A stretch of 64,000 nt of DNA from Liolophura sinensis (lineage: Eukaryota; Mollusca; Polyplacophora; Chitonida; Chitonidae). The notes beneath the pieces are model-generated. The model made no database searches. It saw only the letters and a program-made list of their open reading frames with translations, and was not told where the DNA came from. Where the stretch lies: assembly GCF_032854445.1 (NCBI RefSeq), contig NC_088306.1:13885386-13949385 (forward strand), given 5' to 3'. The translations under genes were made by a program, and so were the position numbers. Shown piece by piece: positions 27,101 to 39,100 of this stretch. Position 1 is the first letter of the stretch; each line of letters opens with the position of its first letter.

Positions 27101-30100
27101 TCTTACAACACTAAAACAGCATAAGCCCTTGTAGAAAATTACATTAAAGCCACACAAACTCTTGTTTTAAAAACCACAAAGGAAAATTAATTCTAGTAAG
27201 ACTGCAAAGCATGATTTAGCTGTTCATATTTTCTTACTACATTTACAGAGATTGAGTGTTTGCATGGGCTCAACCATCGACCAATGAAATGTCACCGACA
27301 AGATGTTCTATTTCCACTGAATTTTTAACACATAGTTCTCTTGCTTTATATACAACAAGTGTTATTGGAGGCTGTAATCTATATGTGAAACACGAGCTTT
27401 CAACACCTGTAAAGCTGACAATCACTGCTTTCTTTTTGTAATAAATCATGATTCAGGCCACGATAAAATCTCCACCATATACTCTACCAGTAACAAATCA
27501 AAATTAAAAGCTTGAGGAAACAAAAAACCAGCAATTACTTCATACAAATACTACAGACATAAAGCCACTCGACACTAAAGCCTTGACCTGAATGGCAATT
27601 CCCTCAATGGGACGCGAGAAATGTCTACACATAGGCCTTATTTCCTTCACTTAGACTATAAATAAATCCTGTTTGTAAGTGTCGGGATACACTCACCACA
27701 ACATCAAACCACTTACGCACGATCAGCCACATAAATACTCGAGTCCGTTTTTAGTACCGCTTTAGAAAATCTTACCAGGATATTAAATTACTGCACTAAA
27801 GTAAGATACTATGATTAAAGCATTTGGATTGTATCTGAGGGACGTACAGATTTGACCCCTTCAAATAAAATCTGTTTAGTGTACATTTGAAATCAGATGA
27901 AGTTTAATGCGCAATAATTATGTTTTCAAGACAAGATCAAGGATCAATTTGCATGTATACATAAAATTTTGGTTTTGGTAAAATTGCTAATTTCTTACAA
28001 ATACATAACCAATATCTGAGACTTGTAATAATGAAAACTGGAAAAAAAAACTAAAAAAAAAACCCACTGGCCTCCATTTTGCAAAACTGACTTAATTAAG
28101 CTTCGATCATGTAGTGAAAAAAACAAAGCTACTTTCCTTTTCAATATATTGTTTATCTGATTGGTGTTTCACACCTCTTCCTAATATACATGTAGTCAAT
28201 TAAGCAATCCTGTTTTGACCAGTCATGACAGAAACAGGTGTTCAGTACAAGCCTTTGGGAATTTACTGAAAGTCGAGGAAACGTTAAAGTGATGAAATCC
28301 TGCTGCTCCATGCCAAAACTGCTGCAAAAAAAAACTAATGTTGGGGTCTAAATAGGACTTCAATTTTACAGACAGAGTGTAGTGATGCATGAAAGTCTAG
28401 CAATATCATGTAATGTATACACTGTCGAGAGACCCCATCTAAGTATACAGATATGTACACTGTCATACTGCTCTCCTTTAGAAATTACAAGAATTTCTAC
28501 AAATGTTACACAGAGATTGGACAACAGCTTGCTGGGTTAACTCATATGATATTTTAATATTGAACTACTGCCACATACATAAGAAACCTGTCAAAGATCA
28601 TGGGAGATATTAAAGTGAAAGAAATTGATAAGACAGTTTCAATACCCTAGATTTTAAAACAGACAAACGGCTAATAGAGTGGCATGTGTTCGTGAAAGCC
28701 TAAGGCCAATGACACTTGTTTCCCGACAAAATATTTTGAAAAATTGATCCAGGCGGAAGAAGACTTTCATTTTTCATCATCATTATTACAGCCATCTTTT
28801 ATGATAATTCCACCTTTTGTGACAATTTCTGGCTAAAAAAACACAGTAATGAAATAAAATATAAGAGGTGAGCAAGCAGTGATGGAAAACTAGGAATCGA
28901 GTGAGTGAGTGAGTGAGTGCTTGGGGTTTAATGTCGTACTTAACAATTTTTCAGTCTTATGACAACAAAGGAATCCTTAAAGTGCATGAAATGATCCTCC
29001 TTGTTGCAGGATGGATTTCCACCGCTCTTTTATCTAGTGCTGCTTCCATGAGACACCTTACCAAAGGCAAGTAAGCTGCCCCGCCCGAGCCATTATGCTG
29101 ATACGGGTCAACCAGTCGTGGCACTATCCCCCTTCATGCTGAACGCCAAGCGAGGAATTCACTTCCTCTTTTAAGGTCTTAGGTGTGACTCGACCCAGGA
29201 TTGACCCTGGATCTACAGCTCCCAAGGCATACGCTCTACCAACAGTGCTACTGGGAGGAATCCAGTGTGAATGACCAAAACTTGACCTTCACACCCCCCA
29301 CCCCCCACCACAACCTCAGTACGTAGATTTATATCATCACCTAGAAGCTATACAATTGCACAAATGATAAATCTACAAGGAACACACAAGTAACCAAAAT
29401 TCTGATATTTTTCCTGAATGTTAGTTTCAGAAAACTTTCACATTTATGTATCTGTTCAAGTTTGAACACTTACGCAGGTACATTCACGAGATATGTGATG
29501 ACTTTCTTATAATCCTCATCTGACACCTCCCCTAGCTGAGGGTTGTCTGGAAACGTTAGCACAGGACAACCATTCTTGTCTTTACCACCTGAAAGAGAAT
29601 ACATAGCTATGACTGATTGAGTGATTGATTGATTAACTGTACACTACACAGGCAGGTAAGTATATATAGGCCTCGTCTTTACCAGCTGCCAAATAAAAGA
29701 CAATTAAATCATGGACAGACTGGCATGATTGTGGCAAGGCGAGCGCATGCGCCAAAGTACTGCCGTCACTGAAGTATCATGCTGAAGACACCAGACAGGA
29801 CAAACCACCCAGTCACATTATTCTGACACCAGGCCAAACAGTGCTGTTTCCTTGTTCTAACCTCTAAGTTGCTGAGTGTCAAGCAAGGCAGCAACAATTG
29901 TGGTATTAAATAAATTTGCCCTTAAAATGCAATTTTTGGGGGGGCAAATTTTCAGGACAACTTCAGTAATCTGCAAGTATTTTACTAATCAATCTAAAAG
30001 CTGTTAATTACTAATCTCACCTGAGATGAAAGCGTATCTGGCCTGTAGTAACTGAGCTACGTCCAGGACTTTATACGGACAAACCTGCTCACCCATGGCA

Positions 30101-33100
30101 TTGTCTGAAACATAAACAACACATTCTCATTCCACAGATACACACAGTACTGGGTATTTCATGTTAATCTCCAATTTAATATGAAGCTAAAATTATTCGC
30201 AAATCTAGTATGCAAAATATATGGTAAATATGTACATGGTTAACATACATGTACATCAATGGTGAGTGTATGAAGGGTCATATTATGGGTAAACATCAAT
30301 GAACAATTCTATAATAAGGTTGCAGGTACTTGTATTTGTTTTGCATGTAAATGTGCATGTACATACAAACCTTGGTGCATCAAATGTACTGTATTTCATT
30401 TCTGTCCTTTTTTGGTTTTTAAATGAAAGTATGGCCACTGCCCACACAAAAGTGGAGTTCTAAGATAAATAGGAAGTGTACAGTAATCTACCAACACTAT
30501 CATAACTGTATAAACAAGTAAAAGTATATAAATGCATCTGTCCAGTTATTTGTAGCACAAAAAAATTTATATCAATGATATTCCGGTACACATTCTATTC
30601 AATCTGTCGAACAAATATTTTCCATGTTTGTAAATTTAAGTATGGTTTAACTTCACTAAATGGTTTAATTTCACTACCAATATTAATTTGGTCATTTTAT
30701 TGGTGTTCCTGGTTAGTCAGAACTTCTTCCTCATGGCTGTTTTTAATCTATAATGTATACTGTATAATGGTTGAAAGATTTTCGGGTCAATCAAATAAAT
30801 AAATAAACAAATATACTGCTACAACAATGCCGTTCAGATGCAAGGACAAAATTTTCATCTTGGAAGTTTATGATGTTATTCGTTTTCAACACACCTGTCA
30901 CCTTTTATGGATTTTCACAATACCTTCATTATACATGTAATACAGCAAAGGTAAAGCGTTAAAACTCAAAATTTATTTTACAGACAATTCCACAGATGAC
31001 TTCTTGATATATCTAATCATGCACCTATAACATAGTAAATAGATACATTTATCATAAAAGTTACAGATGGGGCAATATTAGAAATTCTGACTTGATTGAA
31101 CCATCAGAACTCCGTAGTTGGCCAATAGTCATTGTACATTTTACAGAATGGTAGTAAACCGTATCAACATGCAAACATATAGAAATAATTAAAGCTTGCT
31201 TATTGTTCCCCATACTGCCGCAATAACTGGTACACCAAGCTGATATGTGCATGTATACTAGAGATCTCCCATGTGTCAGTGAACCATAAATCAACGTAGA
31301 ATCGAGTCCACATCATACAAATACCACATCATAACACCCCTTGATTGCCAACAATTATGAATTAATTTACAACTGTCCCACATCCCCGAGGTAAATCCTG
31401 GAACATAACCAATACTAAAGCATAGCATGAAAGTCAGTCTATGGTTTTGGCAGAAAGCTCGCAGAATTCTCTATCCCACGAGACTCTATCCAAACAGCCG
31501 GTCTTTATATAATCGCCTGGTGAATCTATGTGAATATAAGGCACTCCGCTAAGGGAGATCATCCTGGATTGTCCTCGGAGAGCCGAGGGTAAAAAAAAAT
31601 CAATACAGAATCTAGGTCTATATGTTCGTGGTAGATGTCAGATTTGATATACATGTACTAACGAATATCAGATAAATATGTGTGGAACAGAAGTGTGATG
31701 GCCAAATTGCTACACAGAATTAGGGCTCCACAACAGCTGACATGGCTGATGGCTGCAGTGCACAAGAACTGGTACCAATTTTCATGATTAATGTATGTCC
31801 CATAACCAGTATATAGTTAACTGGGAATACAGTGTACATGATGTTACTGTACAAATACATGAAACAGATATTCATTACTGGTACGTGTCATTGTGCATGA
31901 AGTATACACATATATTTAAATTTAAGTTGCGTAGCTTATAATATTTATGCTACAGTATTGTCATGCAAACCTAATGTTTTACAACTATTCCTCATTTCGT
32001 GCCCTAGTGTAGTCATCAAAGACAAGAACTGTATCAATAACATAATTATTCATAACATGTGAAATAGTTTCAGTCATCCTGTTTTAATTAATCCCTTGAT
32101 GCATCTATTTATCATGCATCTGTATCGGTATATACATATACTTGTGTAAGTTGAAAAATATAAACTTCAGCTCAATCAGCAAAACCAAATTAATTTCTTT
32201 CATTAATCAATTCCATCACATGAACAATGAAGCAAATGTGTACAAGCCAGACATGGGTCTCAACAAGCCAAAGACAAATATGCATGTTCTAAACCATGCT
32301 AAACAGGGGAAAAAGGCAACAGATATGCTCCATTTAATTCCCCCCTCTCTCGCTCTTTTTATCACTCAGGCTTTAATATAATGGAACAGCATGTGAATTT
32401 AATGTTCATTTTTTTCTACCACCACTGAGACTCGCTATCGTAAGTGTGGATATCAAAATATATCTTACCGGTCCTTGTCTTTAGTACTAGATTATTATGC
32501 TTAAGGATATGTTATAATTAATATAGACGTGTATGCAGGTTGTGTGATAAGGGCACGTTACTGAGGGATGAGTCCTATCACGTACAGGTAACCATGTAGA
32601 AAGACGTATCTGCTTTTTATAGATATGTCAGGAAATAAACAAAAAAGAATACTGTACTGGTGCATGGACGTGAAATTAAATATGGGTGTGCCAGCCATCA
32701 ACATAGTCTGGTGGAAAAACCTGTACTGTAATTCTTCAACCTTTTGACATGCTCGCCAGTTGTTTATTCAAGCATATTCTGAAGGCATAATTCTGTGTTA
32801 ACCGATAAAATTATACTTTTTGTGAAGCCCTGAAACTGGCAAATCCAACCTGTGTAGTTTCGTCTCCAAAATTAAATTAAAAATGTGCAGAAATTGCTCT
32901 GAAAGTTGGACTTTCATATGCCAAAAAGGTTGAGGTGCATGTCATTGTGTATTGTAGTCCAAGCTTAGGTCACTGGGAATTTTGCCATGCCAGTACAGTT
33001 AAACATTTCTATAGATTTTTGTATATCTACATACAATGAGTCAGTAGCACTATACACAGCTAAGACAACATACCAAATACATGTAAATGTAGGCCTATGA

Positions 33101-36100
33101 AGCATATGGGTGGCTTATGTGGCCTCTGACAGGGGACACGTGCATACAACAACACACAGCAGTGGCATACAATAGTAGATGTATGTCAATGTCCCCGCAA
33201 ATTTATTTTGAGAGACTTATACAATTATATTTGAGTCATGAATCTGACCATGTGCTCTAAATAAGTAAATAGTTTATACACGAATCGATCTTTTGCCTAC
33301 ATGTACATGATGTGATCGGTGTTAAAGCTTAACTCGGAATGAACTGGCTTGTTAACACTGGTGGAAGAAATACTTGTCAGAAGAGCATGGACCACCTAAT
33401 ACTGTTACCAAGGCCCCACATACATGACAAACAGTGAGATCACTGGTATCTAGAAATTCCCCTCCCAAGCTTGGATTTGAATCCGCACTTTATGTTCCCT
33501 CACTGAAGACTTTAAGCACTCTGCCACAGCATGCTCCCGCGTACACAAAATGCATGATATGTATTTAAACAGTTTTCAGATTCAGTATTATACAAGCACA
33601 TGTATAACCACTCATCTCAGAGCGAGGCCATTCTTGTATGCAAAGAAGACGACTATGTTGTCATTAAGGCAAAGAGCTGTCTTCCTTTAGGAGAGAAAAT
33701 TACCTTGATAGCAGTTACCATAACAACAAGGTATAGAGTAGCATTTGTGCTACGTAGCACAAAATAATGGGACATTAAATGAACCAGCAATACAATTGGA
33801 AGTGTTAACATGTGTACATACGTATTTACTGTAAACCTCTCACAAGGCTATAGCCAAAAGAAGCAAACATACAGTGAACTGATTGTTTCTCCATGTTAAT
33901 TGTATGCACAACTAATGGATTAATTTAACATGCACATTTTTCCTGTGAGAGGCTTATAACTTCATCAACATATCTGTACATTACTCAGGTCTTAATCTAA
34001 ATTATGCAGTCAATTACATATCTCCCTCTCTCTCTCGCTCTCTCTCTCTTTATATTTATTTATTTATTTGATTGGTGTTTTACGCCATGCTCACGAATAT
34101 TTCACTCATACGATGGCGGCCAGCATTATGGTGGGTGGAAACTGGGCAGAGCCCGGGGGAAAGCCACGACCATCTGCAGGTTGCTGACATACCTTCCCAC
34201 GTAGGACCGGAGAGGAAGCCAGCATGAACTGGACTTGAACTCACAGCGACTGCAATTGTGAGAGACTCCTGGGTCATTACGCTATGCTACCACGCTAACA
34301 AACTGACCCACGGAGGGCCCCCCTCTTTATATATATATGTATGTATATATATATACATATGTGTATATATATATATGTGTGTGTGTACAACGTACATGTA
34401 CATAAATGTATGTCTTGCATATACTGCATGTTATTCTTAAGCTTGACGAAAAACACCAACCAAATAAATAAATAAATAAATAAGATTGTAGGTGTGTTGA
34501 AAGGCAATAAGTCCAAGCTTATGCCAATTAATAGCAGAATATAGTCTTGGATTCACACCATGGATTTAGAAAGCTGTATATTTACGCACGTATATGTATA
34601 CTCAGTAGGCCTATAAATCTACAAGTACAATACACATCTCATAGTTAACAGTACTGACAACTTATGCAGCAGCCGCGCAAACATGTCAGCAATGCTACAG
34701 CAGATTTACGCAGATACTGCTGCTAAAATCTATACTAATTCTATCAGGAATGAGCTTATTCGATTTAGCAGGATGATTAATAAACTCACTAACTTTTCAT
34801 GGTCAATAAAATTTCATCACTAATAATTCAGTGAACACGGAGAAGGACTTCACATGCAATATACCAGCCTCCTAACAAAATGAAAAAGCGCAGTGTATAT
34901 ACATGTATATGGCTGGTATAGTCTATAAACGTAATCTATACGAATTATAATATAAAAGTATTGCCCTGATTGTCTTACCGGCCACGTCCAAATAAAGATC
35001 TTCCCGAAGACGAACAGGCAGTTTCAATGTCTTCCCTTCATTTGCTTTTGACGCATCACATTTACTGACGACTGGAAATTGAAACCCTTTGGACCCACTG
35101 ATATGTTCATACGATGGTGATCGCATCATGTCACATGTACCAGTACTTCATACGCAAAAACCAGGTGCGGGTACTGTCCTCAGAGGTCTCATGTACTCAT
35201 ATACAGTACATGTACACAAAGTTATACTCAAAGGTATCAACACATAGAGTCTTTTGCTGTTCCTTCCACATGTCAAACCAGACACTTGCTAATTCCCTAA
35301 TTCTGTAACATTGGATCTGTCAACTGTTTACATCATAACATATTTCTTCAATAATCATTACTGTTAAATTAGGATATTTCAATACCTTAAAAAAACAAAT
35401 GTTTGCCAAACCTTGACATTTTCATGCAATATAATTTTTATCATTATGTAGATATACATTTTTTAATGAAAAGTTATACCTTTTACAGTTTTTTTACTGG
35501 CTTGAAAATATCTTTAAAGCATGCTACTTTCTCAGACAAACAATTTTTAATTGTTTCAGTGAACTGGTATGATATGTACATAGGCCTATGCATATTGATT
35601 TTACAGAAACTGTGATAATTTACTTGACTGTAGGGGAAACCATAAAATGACAGCTGCCACACGATTGTTACAGTAGACATATATTTTTTCTTCTTTTTTT
35701 TTGTTTTGTTTTGTTTAATAAAATTGCTATGGCTCAAGTAACATGAAGCTGATTCAAAATGAAGAATTCATTATTAACATACATCTACATATACGTATAT
35801 TCTATCTCTGAACTTTTTTACTTATTTAAAAAAACAAACACTACCCCATAGGCCTACTTATTTTCAATTTTATCCACTAAATTTTAAATTATTAAATACT
35901 ATTACTGTTGAGATTAACTAGTTACCAATCCCAGATTGTCTCTGAAAATTTACACCGTCCAGATTTGTCGCTTTTAGTGATTTCGTTAGGCTGCTGAAAA
36001 TGAGTACCGGTACATCCCTTCATACATGTGTTCCGCATGAAACAACATCAACAGCACTGGAGGTAAACATTGACAGTTCGACACAAGATCAGCATTCTCA

Positions 36101-39100
36101 AAATTTGACGTTCATTCCACTAAAATGGCTCTTATAACACTCCTTGATGTCGTTTAACCAAGTCATTCCCTCACAAAAACTGTCGCTAAAACACCATACT
36201 ATCGAAGCCACACATGTCATCGACCCATAGAACTGTACAAATACAAGCGCGCGCCAGAATCGTGGTAACACAAACCACTGCCGCCTGTGACAAGCCAGGT
36301 CACATGTGTTGTCATTACTTCGTTCATTTCCGGTCACGTCCGATAGAAAGACTCGGTCATTTCCGTCAATGTATAGCATTCATGAGTTTTCGACCTACTC
36401 TTTAGTTTATTAATCACAGCTCTAGTTATAGCACCACACAATCACAAAACACAAGCATGTATATGTGAAATCCTGGTAAACTGTAGAAATGTATTTATCT
36501 CCTATGACAGGATAGATATAATCACACTGTTTGAGGCAAGATAAAGTAAACCTCAACAATAGCTATAGGCTATATGAACATTTAGGCCTACGCAGTGTAC
36601 GTGTAGGCCTACATTTATGTTCCATAACTCCGATCGCATTAAATACTGATCTGAAAATCGCCGTTTAACTGCACAATTTGTTAACAAGTAGATTATCCGA
36701 TAGGATCCATTGCGTTTTACATACAGACAGCTTTAATTCGGTCAGTCAACTGGATCCTAATTACTCAAAATTCAATAATTTAACTTTGCCATTGTTCATG
36801 GCGCTAAACCCTATAATATACAATTTACTCTAAAAAAAAAAAAAAAAAAAAAATCTGTTAAATTGCTTTGTCGGAGTGCTGCTAGGATGCATTCTGTTGT
36901 TGCAGCAGATTATTCTGTTAAATACAACACACACGTTCTATCAATCCAACATAAAGGTTCTAGTAGACTATCAGGACAATAGAACGAATTTATGAATAAC
37001 AACTGTATTTATTCAGTGGTTACAGCAATACGTATTTAAAGGGAGGACTAAGTTGTCGATTTCAAGATATGGAGAAAGAGGAAACATTTAACGGATTGAC
37101 AAGATTGACAAGAGAGGGTGGCATTGCTGATTAAGCAATAGAACAATAGATGAAACATACAACAGACGAAACATACATCAGTTGAACACTAGCATTTCAC
37201 AACTATGGGCAAAGGGTGTCAGTCAGGATGGGGTGGTAGTCTAGGGTCGGTCTACTGAGATGATATCACTGTAGGCAGGGGATTAGGAATCCATGGTCTT
37301 GGTTGATATGTTTCTTTGATCAGCGTATTTCAATGGCTTTCGTCAGCTTTTTTGTAGTGGTCTTGGTTATATTAGTTTTCAGTGGTCTGACACTTGACAG
37401 TTTAGTCGTATATGGTGAGGATTTAATTTAATGTGGTCTGATATGGCAGATTTAGAGTCCTATAATTTTACGTGCTTATGCCATTGAAAGAAGTTAGACT
37501 AACAGGACATTACATGTTGAATATGACACAATATTGTGTTATAATAACAGAACATGTTGGCTTCCTCTCCGGCCGTAAGTGGGAAGGTCTATCGGTAACC
37601 TGCGGATGGTTGTGGGTTTCCACCGGGCTCTGCCCGGTTTCCTCCCACCATAATGCTGACCGCCGTCGTATAAGTGAAATATTCTTGAGTACGGTGAAAA
37701 ACACCAGTCAAATAAATAAATAAATAATACATCCAGGCTAGTTATGCGGTGATGTAAAATTACGCGAAACTGTAAGTTTTCGGTATCTGGGCGAAATAAA
37801 ACCATCCATATAACGGAACCCTGTTCACTGCTTCTCTTTGCATTAACCTGTCCTGTAGGCCTATAGTGTCTTACATACATATATGATCTCTCAAGTGTTT
37901 TTGGTTGTTTTGTCTTGAACAGCATTGTTTTGGAAATTGGTCTTGCAAGCGATTATTGACAAGGAAGCCCCACAAAACTGATGACTGGTGTACATATACC
38001 AATGTCTGTTTCGACGTTTAAATTCAGTGGAAAGACAGGGCCTCCGTGGCACGCCAGCCCGGCGCATTGACCCAGAAGCCTCACCACTGCGTTCGCTGTG
38101 AGTTCAAGTCCAGCTCACGCTGGCTTACTCTCCAGCTGTATTTGGGAAAGTCTACCAGCAACCTGCGGACAAGTCGTGGGTTTCCACTGGGCTCTGTCCG
38201 TTTTTGTTTTCCCACCACAATGCTGACTACCGTCGTGTAAGTGAAATGTTCTGAGTACGATGTAAAACACCAATTAATTAAATAAATACATAAATGGAAA
38301 AGAGCAATATCGTCGAGTTTGGACCAAACTCACCATATAACGTGGGGATAGGTACCCAACTGACCTCAGGGGTTAGTTAGCAATTACATGCTAAAAACTG
38401 ACCCGAAAAAAATGACTGATCCGAATACGTGTTCATACAACCTCTAAAATTGTTATACGTGTACATAATTATATCTTTTTTTCCGGCAACGCCTGATGCA
38501 CCGTCATATAGTAACATGATATGCCGAAAACAATCTGCAAATACATTACATTTGACATCACATATCATTATAACCAAATTATGTTACACATGTAAAGCTA
38601 TTATAAAGCAGTCATTTTATGCCTAATTGTTATCTCTTGTTTGCGTCGAATGTTGGATAAAACATATGGGCTAATGGTATATCGGCTAATGGTAATTAAA
38701 CCGCTGTGCCTTTATGCCAACTCGACTGAAAAATTGTTGAGTACGACGTTAAACCCCAAACCACTCACTCACTTTATGCCAACTCCATTAGAAAATGTCA
38801 TCAGTATATAACCTCACGCATGGACACTTCAATCGCCTATAAAAACAAACGGCAAAACTACCTCCAATGTCATTTAAAAATAAAGCGTGGCCTGTATGGT
38901 AGACCTATGTGCTGTTTTTCATTAATAACGGGCTGCATGCATATATACATGTAAGCATTCAACTTTGTTTCGGCCAGTTAATTGATTTTATTCATTTGAT
39001 TGGTGTTTTACGCCGCGTCCAGTAGAAACAACTGCGAAAGTGTAAAGTTAGAAATTATGGCGTGACTATATAGTGAGAAGTTGTATGTAACAGATTTCAA

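Noticed and set aside
33465-33542. tRNA gene on the minus strand
   Set aside because: Box A and box B are recognisable but the acceptor stem does not pair. Similar heads elsewhere in the window belong to SINEs.
35072-35129. GEF translation starting at ATGATG 35129 instead of exon 1
   Set aside because: Not excluded, but the phase-perfect junction with an exon that has a strong start context and an upstream stop is the better model. Kept as a possible alternative isoform.
36098-36379. 93-codon minus-strand frame in GEF intron 1
   Set aside because: No similarity to the GEF. The phases of exons 1 and 2 already fit each other without it.
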